Below are positions 41,958 to 51,631 of a DNA stretch of 64,000 nt, in pieces (position 1 is the stretch's first letter; every line of letters begins with the position of its first letter). The DNA is from Myxococcota bacterium (lineage in GTDB: Bacteria > Myxococcota_A > UBA9160 > SMWR01): NCBI GenBank assembly GCA_022447545.1, contig JAKVBI010000019.1, positions 62,001 through 126,000 of the forward strand, read 5' to 3'. The notes under the pieces were generated by a model that did not search any database, had not been told where the DNA came from, and worked only from the letters and a program-made list of their open reading frames with translations. The position numbers and the translations under genes were made by a program.

Positions 41958-43076
41958 ATGGGCACCTCTCGTCGCCGTTACGAATCGGAAATTCCGGAAC
42001 TCAACGATCAGATTGAAGCTCTGGTGGGAAGAGCTCGAGAAATCTACGGCACTGCCGGCGATAGCGATCACATCCGCCAGGTTATCGTGAGTGCGCTGAG
42101 GCTCATGCGCGATGGCTCCACGACGGGGGATTCGAAGCTCGTCAACAGTTCGCTGAAGGAGCTTCGGCACGCTTTTCGCGTGTTCTCCCCCTATCGAAAC
42201 ATCCGAAAAGTGGCGGTTTTTGGGAGTGCTCGGACGATTTCCGATCATCCAGACTGGACGGCCGCCTACTCGTTTTCTGAACGCATGGCTGAGTTGGGCT
42301 GGATGACCATCACGGGCGCGGGGGAGGGAATCATGCGCGCCGCCAATGGAGGGGCCGGTCGCGCGGCATCGTTCGGCGTCAATATTCGTCTGCCCATGGA
42401 GCAGCGCGCCAACGAAGTCATCCACGGTGACCAGAAACTCATCAACTTTCGTTACTTCTTCACGAGGAAGCTGATGTTTGTAAAGGAGGCCCACGCCATC
42501 GCGCTGTTTCCGGGTGGTTTTGGGACCCACGATGAGGGTTTCGAAGCGCTGACCTTGATCCAGACTGGAAAGAGCGATGTTCTACCCGTGATTTTCGTCG
42601 ACTCACCCGGGGGGAGCTATTGGCGCGACTGGGAAGAGTATGTTCTCACCCACCTCCGCGATCGAAAACTGATCGACGACGAGGATCTGGCCCTGTTCCG
42701 AGTGACCGACGACGTGGAAGAGGCGGTTCAGGAGGTCGTTGGGTTCTACGACAATTATCACTCGAGTCGCTACGTAGGGAGCGATCTGATCATACGGGTT
42801 CAGCAACCACCCGACGATGCTCAACTCGAGCAGCTCAACGTCGATTTCTCCGATCTGCTGACGAGTGGCCGCATCGAGTTGGCGCCTGCTGCCCAGGCGG
42901 AGGTCCTGCCGCGAATCAAGATGAGGTTCAACCGGCGGAACGTGGGTCGCTTGCGGCAATTCATAGACCGGCTCAATGCCTTGGTCTCGGAACACTCGCC
43001 CCCCGATCAGGCACTTCCGCCCCAGGTGCTGGAGCGTCCTCTCACCCCCGAAGCCGAGCGGGAAGAACGCGATTAA
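41958..43076 (+). CDS. LOG family (lysine decarboxylase-like) Rossmann protein
   Basis: 372 aa. LOG-type nucleotide-binding fold: VAVFGSARTISDHPDW opens the domain, GAGEGIMRAANGGAG is the phosphate loop and FPGGFGTHDEGFE the PGGxGTxxE signature. The family includes cytokinin-activating phosphoribohydrolases and nucleotide hydrolases (PpnN-type); the long N- and C-terminal extensions here are more like the larger PpnN-like proteins. The exact substrate is unknown. Head-to-head with the NfeD gene. Confidence 0.85.
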   Translation: MGTSRRRYESEIPELNDQIEALVGRAREIYGTAGDSDHIRQVIVSALRLMRDGSTTGDSKLVNSSLKELRHAFRVFSPYRNIRKVAVFGSARTISDHPDWTAAYSFSERMAELGWMTITGAGEGIMRAANGGAGRAASFGVNIRLPMEQRANEVIHGDQKLINFRYFFTRKLMFVKEAHAIALFPGGFGTHDEGFEALTLIQTGKSDVLPVIFVDSPGGSYWRDWEEYVLTHLRDRKLIDDEDLALFRVTDDVEEAVQEVVGFYDNYHSSRYVGSDLIIRVQQPPDDAQLEQLNVDFSDLLTSGRIELAPAAQAEVLPRIKMRFNRRNVGRLRQFIDRLNALVSEHSPPDQALPPQVLERPLTPEAEREERD

Positions 43077-43115
43077 CGCCCCCGCTCGCAGGGTTCGTTC
43101 CGGATGTCCGGAGGG

Positions 43116-43799
43116 TCAGCGACAGTCGTTTTCGAGGATGGAATGCTCGAGTGCGTTCGCGATCTTTTCGTGTCCACGGGCGGTGGGGTGTACGTCGAAG
43201 GCCTGGAAGTCCGGTGGGCGTTTGCTCATGAGATGGAAGAGGTCCGGTCCGCAGATCACCCGCGCGTCCGTGCCGCAAATCTCGGTCACCTGGGTTTGAT
43301 AGCCGCTCAGGCGACTCGGGTTCTCGGGCTTCTCGAACCACGCGGGTGGTGGGGCCATCAAAATCACAGTACCTGCGCCTGCTGCCAGACAGCGGCGGAT
43401 GAGGGTTCGGATCGCGTTTCCGTAGCTCTCTGGCGATACCGGTCGCAGTTCTCCGGAGCCGGCGGCATCGTTGGTGCCCAGTAGGATGGTCACGATGTCG
43501 GCCGGGAGAGCGGGCTCTGCAAGAAGGACGAAGAGATCGCCTCCCGGGAAGCCCGAGCCAGCCCAGTCCAGTGAGCTTGCGCCCTCGCGCCCCAGGTTCT
43601 TCACCCTGTGGGTATCGGCGAGTCTCTCGGACAACAAGGTCGCATAGCCGGGTCCAGTGGGCTCGCTGGCGAGGCCGAAGGTGATCGAATCACCGATCAG
43701 GAGCACCTGGGGTGGGCCAGTGTCGCAAGGAGGGCGGGACGTTCCACAACCCAGGAGGAGCAGGGCGAGGATCGCAACCCGGACTGTGCGGTGACTCAA
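43116..43799 (-). CDS. SGNH/GDSL hydrolase, lipoprotein
   Basis: Esterase/lipase-fold protein, 227 aa. A short signal ends in ALLLLGC (lipobox). Catalytic blocks: GDSITFG (Ser), ILLGTNDA (Asn) and FDVHPTARGH (Asp/His). TTG at 43799 overlaps the sulfatase stop (TTGA), so it is translated after the sulfatase. An envelope-bound deacylase acting with the sulfatase is inferred. Confidence 0.88.
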   Translation of the reverse strand: MSHRTVRVAILALLLLGCGTSRPPCDTGPPQVLLIGDSITFGLASEPTGPGYATLLSERLADTHRVKNLGREGASSLDWAGSGFPGGDLFVLLAEPALPADIVTILLGTNDAAGSGELRPVSPESYGNAIRTLIRRCLAAGAGTVILMAPPPAWFEKPENPSRLSGYQTQVTEICGTDARVICGPDLFHLMSKRPPDFQAFDVHPTARGHEKIANALEHSILENDCR

Positions 43800-45184
43800 G
43801 GTGCGGGCTGCTCGTTGCTGGAAGCGCCCGAGCGCTGCAATCGATTGTGAATGGGATCCGCACGTAGGATCAATTCGGTCTGGAGCGTGCGCCGCAAGTT
43901 TCGAGCCACCTCAGGTTCGCTTGTGGAGAGATTCTGATGCTCGGCCGGATCACTCACGATGTCATAGAGCTCGACCTGGCCCGTATCGTACCAGAGGTAG
44001 TGCCAACGCTCGTTGCGGAGGAATCGACCACCTCTGCGAAGCTTCGTGCTCGCGTCAGATGGTTTGCCTGTGTCCGCGCGCAGATAGGTCATCGTGCCCA
44101 CGATCTCCGACCGTACGCTTCCTTCGCCAGCCTGGATGATCGGGAGGAGATCGATCCCGGATCGATCCGTTGGAGGAGGGAGCTGGGCGTAGTCGAGCAG
44201 CGTGGGGTAGAGGTCGACGGTGGAGATCAGTGCGGGGTTGACGACCCCAGCGGGTACGACGCCCGGCCAGTTGAAGACGATGGGCGTGCGGAATCCCATC
44301 TCGTGTAATGAGGCTTTTCCCTTGCCACCGCCGCGAGGGTTGGGACGAGCGCCAGCGGGCGGCACCTCATGCTGCCACCCATTGTCGGCCGCGTACACGA
44401 CCAGGGTGTCGTCGAGGAGACCCTTGGCATCGAGGTGCGCCATCAGATCTCCCACGCCCTGGTCGAAACGCGTGATGTTGGCGTAATAGGCCACGCTGGT
44501 GCGGTGGAGCCCGGCAGCTCGATAGGGTGCCCGGAACTGCTCTGGGGCATCGTGGGGCGTGTGAGGCAGTTGGGGTGCGAACCAAAGAAAGAAGGGTTGG
44601 TCGACGTGTCGATCAATGAAGTCGAACGCGGGTTTCACTGTCGAGCGGACGAGTTCGAGGCCGCGTCCTCCCGCTTGCCCCGTGAAGGTCGAGGGGTCCG
44701 GGGTCTCCGTCATGCCATGGCTGAAACCCGCCTGTCGAAAGGAACCCTCCCAGTGCTTGCCTCCCTGAAAGGTCGCGTAGCCGTGCTTCGAGAGGATTCG
44801 GGGGAGGGTGCTGAGATATTCGATGTCATGCTTGGGACGCTTCTTGCCGTGGCGCCTCAGACGGGGTGGCCATTCGTCTGGATACAGGCCCGTCAGGATC
44901 GACCGAAGGGCGGGCGGACAGACACTCGCGGTGGTGTAGCCCACAGGAAACAAGGTCCCGTTGGCAGCGAGGGCATCGAGGTGGGGGGTTTTGATGACGT
45001 CGGATCCCATGAATCCGAAATCGGCATATCCGTGGTCGTCTCCGATGATGAGGACGATGTTGGGGGGGCGCCGGTCGAGTCGCTGCGATTCCGTGACGGT
45101 CGTTGCGCAAGACGTCGTCAGAACGGCAGCGCTCAACAGGAGTGCCAGGCGGAGTGACCGGAATTCGTGGGATGAAGATGACAT
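43796..45184 (-). CDS. Exported sulfatase with atypical active-site motif
   Basis: Type I sulfatase fold, 462 aa. N-terminal hydrophobic segment ending TTSC suggests a lipoprotein. Metal ligands are in IGDDHGYADFG. The formylglycine site reads VCPPALRSILTGLYP: the Cys is present, but the usual C-x-P-S-R has become C-P-P-A-L-R, with Arg one place later. Also present are GGKHWEG, PQLPHTPHD and DNGWQ. Coupled to an SGNH hydrolase. Desulfation of a sulfated ester or glycan is inferred; the substrate is unknown. Confidence 0.86.
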   Translation of the reverse strand: MSSSSHEFRSLRLALLLSAAVLTTSCATTVTESQRLDRRPPNIVLIIGDDHGYADFGFMGSDVIKTPHLDALAANGTLFPVGYTTASVCPPALRSILTGLYPDEWPPRLRRHGKKRPKHDIEYLSTLPRILSKHGYATFQGGKHWEGSFRQAGFSHGMTETPDPSTFTGQAGGRGLELVRSTVKPAFDFIDRHVDQPFFLWFAPQLPHTPHDAPEQFRAPYRAAGLHRTSVAYYANITRFDQGVGDLMAHLDAKGLLDDTLVVYAADNGWQHEVPPAGARPNPRGGGKGKASLHEMGFRTPIVFNWPGVVPAGVVNPALISTVDLYPTLLDYAQLPPPTDRSGIDLLPIIQAGEGSVRSEIVGTMTYLRADTGKPSDASTKLRRGGRFLRNERWHYLWYDTGQVELYDIVSDPAEHQNLSTSEPEVARNLRRTLQTELILRADPIHNRLQRSGASSNEQPAP

Positions 45185-45316
45185 CTCGGCCTCGACCGGT
45201 GTTCGGGACGCCAGTCTACTGCTTGGATGGGTTGGCGACGAACTGACTGAGGTGTCTCGTGGAGACCGCGCGATGGGTGCGAGGATGTCGGGAGACGACG
45301 CCAGGGGTTCTGGGTA

Positions 45317-45751
45317 TCAACCCCTGGCCCAACTATCGGGCACGGTGCTGTCGGTGGTGACCTTGCGGTGCCAGAAGAGCCAGCGGCCGTCGATGTTTCG
45401 GAATTCGTCGATATAGCGGCCCCAGTGGTCGAGACCTCGATCAGTCAGCACCGCGTAGTAGCAGCGGCTCCTTGCCTCGGTCCTGCTCAGCACATCGATC
45501 TGGTGGGTCGCGGTGAAGTGCCGGATGAATTGGGCTCTTGCCGAGGGTCCCGCCCCGGTACTCGTGGCCACACCTTCGAACATGGCGCGAATCGCAGCGC
45601 GGCCCTGGTGAATGCCGGTGGGGAGTTCCATGGTCGCGTCTTCGGCAAACAACTCGAGCATGGGATCAAATCGCCCCGAATCACCGTTGGCGTTGTATCG
45701 CCCGATCAAATCTCGAATGCTCTCGCGGGCAACGAGTTCCCAAGCTTCCAT
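45317..45751 (-). CDS. SnoaL-like/NTF2-fold protein
   Basis: Single-domain SnoaL_4-type protein, 144 aa. IRDLIGRYNANGDSGRFD, LELFAEDATMELPTG and WGRYIDEFRNIDGRWLFWHR follow the cone-shaped NTF2 fold. Such proteins act as isomerases, dehydratases or binding subunits of dioxygenases. ATG at 45751 has GGAGG 9 nt upstream. It follows an LLM oxidoreductase gene by 15 bp, probably one operon. Confidence 0.84.
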   Translation of the reverse strand: MEAWELVARESIRDLIGRYNANGDSGRFDPMLELFAEDATMELPTGIHQGRAAIRAMFEGVATSTGAGPSARAQFIRHFTATHQIDVLSRTEARSRCYYAVLTDRGLDHWGRYIDEFRNIDGRWLFWHRKVTTDSTVPDSWARG

Positions 45752-45766
45752 GAACAGTATCCTCCG

Positions 45767-46648
45767 TCAGCTCTCGTCAGCTGAGATCACATTTCGTCCG
45801 AACTCGCGGATGAATTCCACTGCGCGCTCGGGGGGTGTCCCGCCGCCGCCTTCGGGGAAGGGCGGGTTGGTGAGCAGCCGTGTGACGCCGAGATCCGCAG
45901 CGCGTTTCCGATCATCGGCTCGCTCAGCCAGTCCGAAGCCCAGGGTGATGTCGAAGGGGAGGTCTTGTCGTCCGGCTTCGCGCCGGTGCTGCTGGATCGT
46001 TTCGATATGGGGGGTGACGTCGTCAAGGGATTCGCCACCGATTTCGACCCAGCCGTCGCCCAGGCGACCCGCCCTCCGCAGCGCTGGCGCCGACGCGCCA
46101 CCGATCTCGATGGGAATTCCGTTCTTCTGGAGTGGTTTGGGCTCGAAACGGACGGAGTCAAAGTCAAAAAACTCACCGCGGTGCTCGACTACGGGGTCTG
46201 TCCACAAGCGACGCATCAACGGGATCATCTCGTCCGTGCGGCGTCCCCGGTCGCGGAAGGATTGGTCGAGGGCGTCGAACTCCTGTTCGAGCCATCCCAC
46301 GCCGGCTCCAACGATCACGCGCCCCCCCGAGAGACGATCGAGTGTGACGATCTGCCGGGCCGCGAGTAGTGGGTGGCGCAAGGGCAGGATGAAGACCTGG
46401 GTGGCCAGGCGTAGGGTGCTCGTCGCACACGCGATGTAGGCCAACGCCACCCAGGGATCGTAGAGCGGCGTGGCGGATGGAGTGACGGGAAGACCGCTTT
46501 CCGAGTACGGATAGGTGGTGGGCATTTCGTCGGGGAATACGACGTGTTCGGGCAGCCAGATCGATTCGAAGCCGGACTCCTCGGCAGCCGCGGCGACATC
46601 GGCGTAGTAGCGGGGGCTGATCCCCAGCAGCGAAAAACCGTATTTCAC
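45767..46648 (-). CDS. LLM-class flavin (F420 or FMN)-dependent oxidoreductase
   Basis: Luciferase-like TIM-barrel oxidoreductase, 293 aa. KYGFSLLGISPRYYADVAAA and GFESIWLPEHVVFPDE are the first strands, ATQVFILPLRHPLLAARQ and GRVIVGAGVGWLEQEFDAL the cofactor region. F420 use is a family inference. GTG at 46648 follows GGGGAG by 4-5 nt. Upstream of the SnoaL gene in the same operon. The substrate is unknown. Confidence 0.86.
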   Translation of the reverse strand: MKYGFSLLGISPRYYADVAAAAEESGFESIWLPEHVVFPDEMPTTYPYSESGLPVTPSATPLYDPWVALAYIACATSTLRLATQVFILPLRHPLLAARQIVTLDRLSGGRVIVGAGVGWLEQEFDALDQSFRDRGRRTDEMIPLMRRLWTDPVVEHRGEFFDFDSVRFEPKPLQKNGIPIEIGGASAPALRRAGRLGDGWVEIGGESLDDVTPHIETIQQHRREAGRQDLPFDITLGFGLAERADDRKRAADLGVTRLLTNPPFPEGGGGTPPERAVEFIREFGRNVISADES

Positions 46649-46786
46649 GTGACTCCCCAAGGCCGTCTGGGCAGCGTGTCGTCCAGCGCCCCGTTTGCGG
46701 TGGCCTTGCTGCCTTATAAACGACGGCGGCGGCGGTCTCAAGTCTCGAGTTGCGGGCCAACCGGTGCCCGCTTTCGATGGTTCACG

Positions 46787-47914
46787 TCAGGGATGCTCTT
46801 TTTTCAGGAGTTCCTTGAAGCCTCCGAGGTCTCCCCAGGTTCCACGCCACAGTGCCTGGAACACGCCACGATCGGTGTCGATGCGTTCTCGGTTCGAACG
46901 GCGGACCTCATCGATCAGGTTCCCCTGCTGGTCGAAAGAAGCGCGCACTCCCCACATCCCGCGGTCCGCGGGGGCGAGTCCGGTCATCCCGTAGCGGAGA
47001 TCATCGATCTCCACGATCAATTCGTCGCCCGAGGGGGTCACCCTGGCTGTGGTCTCTCCCATGGCGAACCATTCGAAGAGTGCCCCTTCGGGCGTGGCGC
47101 GTAGACGGTCCACCAGGGGGTGAGAGAGGGGACGGAAACTCTCGAGGAGTGAGCGGCCCGGCGCAAACGTGGAATGAAGCCCCACGTACACTTCGTCCGG
47201 GCTTCGCGCGACCACGCGTCGCAGAAAGGGCTGCAGAAAGGTGGGGTAGGCCCGTACTTTGGCCTCGATCCCGCTCGTTTCCGCGAGTTGTTCCCTCACG
47301 TCCCGTTCGGCCCATCGGTTCAGTTCAACCCCCACGAACAGGTACAGGGTGGACAAGAGGAGCGCGATCCCAGCAATCCTGCGCTTCGCTTCGACGGGTC
47401 GTTTTCGTCCGATCCACAAACCAGCTGCCAGCACGCCCGAGTAGATGGGGTCGATGATCGACACTCCGTGAAGGGCGAAGCGCTGCAGATCGAAGGGCGC
47501 CAGCAGCTGTGTGCCGTAGGTGGTGAAGACGTCGAGCAGCGGGTGGGTGAGCAATGCCAGGACAAACAAACGGATCCAGGGCACGAGGGCTCGGCGTTCC
47601 CCGGGGTCGAGGGGAGTGTTCGGGAATTCTCCGGGAGAAGGCTCTGTCTGTCGGTAGCGGCGTGTCGCCGCGTAACCAGACCAAACTACCAACGCCAGCA
47701 GTGGGCCGATGGCTGGACCGAACCACAACGCATGGGTCGGTCCCCGGTGATAAAGGAGTTCCCCAAAAGGGCCGTGGCTGATGCCCGCCAATACGTCGAG
47801 GTCGGGCAACAGGCCACCGGCGGCTCCCCACCAGATTCCGCGTCGTCCGAGGGTCTTTGCGGTTGCTGCCTGCCCTACGGTGGCGCCCAGCAGTGCCTGC
47901 GTGATGGTATCCAC
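46787..47914 (-). CDS. YdjM/DUF457-like membrane-bound metal-dependent hydrolase
   Basis: 375 aa. The N-terminal half is an integral membrane domain with DTITQALLGATVGQA, GGLLPDLDVL, YHRGPTHALWFGP and LTHPLLDVFTTYGTQL, the His/Asp pattern of the DUF457/YdjM group. The C-terminal half is soluble and uncharacterised. GTG at 47914 lacks a ribosome site, but TAGACT lies 9 nt upstream. Divergent from the HAD gene. Confidence 0.83.
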   Translation of the reverse strand: MDTITQALLGATVGQAATAKTLGRRGIWWGAAGGLLPDLDVLAGISHGPFGELLYHRGPTHALWFGPAIGPLLALVVWSGYAATRRYRQTEPSPGEFPNTPLDPGERRALVPWIRLFVLALLTHPLLDVFTTYGTQLLAPFDLQRFALHGVSIIDPIYSGVLAAGLWIGRKRPVEAKRRIAGIALLLSTLYLFVGVELNRWAERDVREQLAETSGIEAKVRAYPTFLQPFLRRVVARSPDEVYVGLHSTFAPGRSLLESFRPLSHPLVDRLRATPEGALFEWFAMGETTARVTPSGDELIVEIDDLRYGMTGLAPADRGMWGVRASFDQQGNLIDEVRRSNRERIDTDRGVFQALWRGTWGDLGGFKELLKKEHP

Positions 47915-47923
47915 GTTGATCGC

Positions 47924-47929
47924 AGTCTA
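47924..47929 (-). promoter_or_regulatory. TAGACT -10-like box before the YdjM-like gene
   Basis: TAGACT on the minus strand, 9 nt before the GTG at 47914; the same hexamer lies before the ParB-like gene. No -35 is evident. Confidence 0.3.
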
Positions 47930-47972
47930 GCGGGACAGACCGTGGTCCCATCATCTTCCACGCTCGGCGCGC

Positions 47973-47978
47973 TATGGT
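47973..47978 (+). promoter_or_regulatory. TATGGT -10-like box before the HAD gene
   Basis: TATGGT, 8 nt before the ATG at 47987, with no Shine-Dalgarno sequence between. The 72-bp divergent gap also holds the TAGACT box on the other strand. Confidence 0.3.
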
Positions 47979-47986
47979 CCCTTGCC

Positions 47987-48736
47987 ATGCCCATCCGAGC
48001 CATCGTGTTCGATCTCTTCGACACCCTCGTCGACCTTCGTCTCGAGGACTTTCCGCAAGTGGAGTGGAAGGGCCGCGAGTTCGCCTCGTCTCTGCGAGTA
48101 CTCCACGACGTTATCGCTGGAACCGCTGACGTGGAGTTCGACCATTTCGCCGAGACGCTCTTTGCCGTCGATCGCGAGCTGCGGCCCCACTACTACGAAC
48201 AAGACGTGGAACTGCCCTCGATCGTTCGCTTCGAGAAGATCGTCGAGCGACTGGGACTCCCGACCCCTGAGCTGCCAGGAGTGCTGACGGAAACCCACAT
48301 GAGCCTGTTCCGACAGAATGCACCCGCTCCCGATCACCACGCGGAGGTACTGGCGCGGCTGGGCGAGCGGGTGCGCCTGGGTCTCTGCTCCAATTTTACC
48401 CACGCTCCCACCGCGCATTTCGTTCTCGAGACGGCTGGGCTGGCGACCCATCTCGACGGGGTGGTGATTTCGGAGACCCACGGCCTGCGCAAGCCGCACC
48501 CCGAGATTTTCAAGAGCGTGCTGGCGGAACTCGAAGTTGCACCCGACGAAGCGCTACACGTAGGCGACAGTCTCCGAGCAGACGTCGCGGGTGCCGCAGC
48601 TCTGGGCATCCGCACGGTCTGGATCACCCGGCGCATTCCAGATCCGGAGGCCGCCCTGGGAGAACATTCCGGGCCGGCTCCTGATCACCAGATCGCCGAT
48701 CTGGGTGAATTGAGGGAACTGCTCGACCGGGTCTAG
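47987..48736 (+). CDS. HAD family hydrolase
   Basis: Haloacid dehalogenase-like phosphatase, 249 aa. Motif I is FDLFDTLVD, motif II LCSNF, the Lys region RKPHPEIFK and motif IV HVGDSLRADVAGA. The helical cap lies between motifs I and II (subclass I). A small-molecule phosphatase is most likely; the substrate is unknown. Confidence 0.88.
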   Translation: MPIRAIVFDLFDTLVDLRLEDFPQVEWKGREFASSLRVLHDVIAGTADVEFDHFAETLFAVDRELRPHYYEQDVELPSIVRFEKIVERLGLPTPELPGVLTETHMSLFRQNAPAPDHHAEVLARLGERVRLGLCSNFTHAPTAHFVLETAGLATHLDGVVISETHGLRKPHPEIFKSVLAELEVAPDEALHVGDSLRADVAGAAALGIRTVWITRRIPDPEAALGEHSGPAPDHQIADLGELRELLDRV

Positions 48737-48755
48737 GCGGTGGCGCCTCGGGCCG

Positions 48756-49679
48756 TCAAAGGAGTTCGAGTTCCCGACCCGTCCAGCGAAGCGCGAGGTC
48801 TCGGCGACGCACGCGTGACCAGGAAAAACCCGAGACGAGGTCCGCGGGTGTGATGTCGAGGGGTTCTGGGATCAATCCGCACCAATGGGCGAGCATTCCG
48901 CAGAGTCGTGGCGGTGGGTAGAGGGGCTCGAGTTCTCGCCAGCTCACGGCACCATGCATTTTGGCGAATTTTGTCCCTCGTTCCTCCAGGAGCAGCAGGT
49001 GGTGGCGGTAGACGGGGTGGGAGACGCCAAGTCGATCCTGGAGGACGTATTGAATGGCCGAGGAACTCGCGAGGTCGGCGCCGCGCACCACCCGTGTGAT
49101 GCCCTGGCTGGCGTCATCGACGACGACTGCCAGGTGATAGGCGATCGAGCCGTCGCGTCGTCGCAGGATCGGGTCGCCCATTTGGACGTCCGGCGCTTGG
49201 GCGAGTTCGATGCCGCCTTCATCGCTCGGGATGACCCGTCCCGCGGGCAGTTTCAACCTCAGGATCTCGCTGCACTTGCGCCACCCCCCGGTGGGTAACT
49301 CGCGCTGGCGACAGGTCCCCGGATAGCGCCAGCCCCCATCGGCGGCCGGGAGGTTCAACTGCTTCACCTCGCTGCGACTGCACCGGCACGGGTAGAGAAG
49401 GCCCTGGTCGGCGAGATGGTCCAGAGCCGATGCATGAGCGGCCGCTTCGTCACTCTGGACCGAAAACGCGTCCCAGTCGATGCCGAGCCACGCCAGAGCG
49501 GCTTCCATGTCGAGGGCATTTTCCGGAGTGCAACGCGAGGGGTCGAGGTCTTCGAGGCGCAGGCGAAAGTGGGCGTTCCGGCTGCGGGCGTCGAGCCAAC
49601 ACAGCAGCGCCGCCAACAGGGTGCCGGGGTGGGCGGGCCCAGAGGTCGTGGGTGCGAAGCGGCAGCGATCGGGGGCCGT
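48756..49679 (-). CDS. gluQ: Glutamyl-Q tRNA(Asp) synthetase
   Basis: Attaches glutamate to the queuosine base of tRNA(Asp); 307 aa from the start used here. The HIGH-like region is [15 protein letters not shown], the KMSKS-like region KFAKMHG, and the zinc site CRC...YPGTC is present. Anticodon-binding domains are absent, as expected. The open frame extends to a GTG at 49931, but those extra 84 residues are Pro/Arg-rich and leave no room for the prfC promoter. AGGAGGTGA lies just before codon ACG at 49677-49679, and this start gives the usual length. ACG initiation (or a mutated ATG) is therefore proposed; the start is uncertain. Confidence 0.8.
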   Translation of the reverse strand, partial: TAPDRCRFAPTTSGPAHPGTLLAALLCWLDARSRNAHFRLRLEDLDPSRCTPENALDMEAALAWLGIDWDAFSVQSDEAAAHASALDHLADQGLLYPCRCSRSEVKQLNLPAADGGWRYPGTCRQRELPTGGWRKCSEILRLKLPAGRVIPSDEGGIELAQAPDVQMGDPILRRRDGSIAYHLAVVVDDASQGITRVVRGADLASSSAIQYVLQDRLGVSHPVYRHHLLLLEERGTKFAKMHGAVSWRELEPLYPPPRLCGMLAHWCGLIPEPLDITPADLVSGFSWSRVRRRDLALRWTGRELELL

Positions 49680-49945
49680 TTCTTCACCTCCTGCCGGGCC
49701 CTGTTCCGCGGCGGCCTCTCGCGGTGGGTCTGGCTCCGGGGCGGGTGTGTCCGCCCGGGAGGGCAGTGTGCACGAGAGGGCGCTCCGGCGCGACCTGAAC
49801 CCCTCTCGGTCCCCCCGACAGCCCCGCGGCTTGCAGCCTTCTGCGAGTGCGGTAAACCAGCGGCCCACCCTCGACCACCCGCTCGGCGGCGACTCTCCAT
49901 CCAGCCAGCCTTGGTCAGCGCGAGGCTCCACGAAGGGATCCAGCC

Positions 49946-51541
49946 ATGGATGCCCAAGCTCAGATCGAAGACGAAGTCCGGCGACGCCGGACCTTCGCCA
50001 TCATCTCGCATCCCGATGCTGGGAAGACCACTCTGACCGAGAAGCTGCTTCTGTTCGGAGGGGCGGTTCGCGAGGCCGGCGCCGTGCGTGCGCGCCGTGC
50101 GGCCCGCCATGCGACCAGCGACTGGCTCGAACTCGAGAAACAACGCGGTATCTCCGTGAGCAGCTCGGTCATGCACTTCGAGCACCGGGGGTTTCGGATC
50201 AACATCCTCGACACACCCGGCCACCAGGACTTCAGTGAGGACACCTACCGGACCCTCGCAGCCGCTGATAGCGCCGTGATGCTCATCGATGCCGCCAAGG
50301 GCGTGGAGTCTCAGACGCGCAAGCTGTTCGAAGTCTGCCGCCTGCGGGGAATTCCCATTTTCACCTTCGTCAACAAGTTGGATCGGGAGGGCCGGGACCC
50401 TCTGGAGTTGATGACGGAGATCGAAGACGTTCTGGGTCTCGACTCCGTTCCCGTCAACTGGCCGGTGGGCGGGGGCAAGAGGTTTCGAGGGGTCTACGAC
50501 CGTTTGCGCCAACGGTTGCTGCTCTTTTCCGGAGGCGAGCACGGTACGGTGGCAGTCGACCAGGAGATCATCGAAGGCCCTCCCGGTGCCGATGAAGTTC
50601 GGGAGGCCTTGGGGAGTTTCGCCGATGAGGTGGTGGAGTCGCTGGAATTGATCGATGGTGCCGGCGAGGCCTTCGATCGAGGCAGAGTTCTGGCGGGAGA
50701 ACAGACCCCGGTTTTTTTCGGCAGTGCGTTGACCAACTTCGGTGTCCTGCCCTTCCTGGAAAACTTTCTCGAACTCGCCCCGCCCCCCGGCCCGCACGAG
50801 TCGAGCGAGGGCCCCGTCGATCCGGTGGGCAATCCCTTCTCGGCCTTCGTGTTCAAGATTCAGGCGAACATGGATCCGGATCATCGGGACCGAGTGGCTT
50901 TCGTACGCGTTTGCTCGGGTCGATTCGAACGCGACAGCCACGTCCTACACGTGAGGACGGGCAAGAAGATTCGTCTGGCCAATTCGACCCTGTTGATGGC
51001 CAAGGACCGGGAAACTGTCGAGTTCGCATATCCCGGCGATGTGATCGGCTTGTTCGACCCGGGCATTTTTCAGATCGGGGACACGTTGACTGCGCGCGAC
51101 TCGTTCTCCTTCGCGGGAATTCCGAGCTTTTCTCCCGAGCACTTCATGCGCGTCGAAGTGGCGGAGGTGATGAATCGCAAGTCTCTCGAAAAGGGGCTCG
51201 AACAACTCGCCCAGGAGGGAGCCGTTCAATTGTTTACTGAACCGGGGTCGGGGACTGCGGCGCCAATCCTGGGCGCGGTGGGGCCGTTGCAGTTCGACGT
51301 ACTCCAGCATCGCCTCGCTTCGGAGTACAAGGTGGATCTGAAGCTCACTCCCCTGCCATTCACCACGGCGCGTTGGTTCCGCAGTGAGTTCGATCCCGAG
51401 ATTTTCCGCTATTCGGATGCCACCAGGGTGATCGAGGACCGACAAGGAAGGCCGGTGCTGCTGCTCAAGAGTGAGTTCTATTTGCAGCGGGTGCTCGAAA
51501 AGAATCCCGATCTCGAATTCTCCGAGACCGGAGGTTTCTAG
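49946..51541 (+). CDS. prfC: Peptide chain release factor 3
   Basis: Translational GTPase that removes RF1/RF2 from the ribosome after termination; 531 aa. G1 [11 protein letters not shown], switch [14 protein letters not shown]3 DTPGHQDF and G4 NKLD are present. The region starting [19 protein letters not shown] matches RF3 rather than EF-G. The ATG at 49946 has AAGGGA upstream. Head-to-head with gluQ. Confidence 0.95.
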   Translation: MDAQAQIEDEVRRRRTFAIISHPDAGKTTLTEKLLLFGGAVREAGAVRARRAARHATSDWLELEKQRGISVSSSVMHFEHRGFRINILDTPGHQDFSEDTYRTLAAADSAVMLIDAAKGVESQTRKLFEVCRLRGIPIFTFVNKLDREGRDPLELMTEIEDVLGLDSVPVNWPVGGGKRFRGVYDRLRQRLLLFSGGEHGTVAVDQEIIEGPPGADEVREALGSFADEVVESLELIDGAGEAFDRGRVLAGEQTPVFFGSALTNFGVLPFLENFLELAPPPGPHESSEGPVDPVGNPFSAFVFKIQANMDPDHRDRVAFVRVCSGRFERDSHVLHVRTGKKIRLANSTLLMAKDRETVEFAYPGDVIGLFDPGIFQIGDTLTARDSFSFAGIPSFSPEHFMRVEVAEVMNRKSLEKGLEQLAQEGAVQLFTEPGSGTAAPILGAVGPLQFDVLQHRLASEYKVDLKLTPLPFTTARWFRSEFDPEIFRYSDATRVIEDRQGRPVLLLKSEFYLQRVLEKNPDLEFSETGGF

Positions 51542-51631
51542 GCCGCTGGCGACGCGCCGAAGAAGGGCTGCCCCGTCCGGGACGGTGAACCCGATCACTG
51601 GGGCAATCCAGGAGGCCGCTATGAGCGTTCG

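Noticed and set aside
49364-50941. 525-codon open frame on the minus strand
   Set aside because: Antisense to prfC and out of frame with gluQ; no family features.
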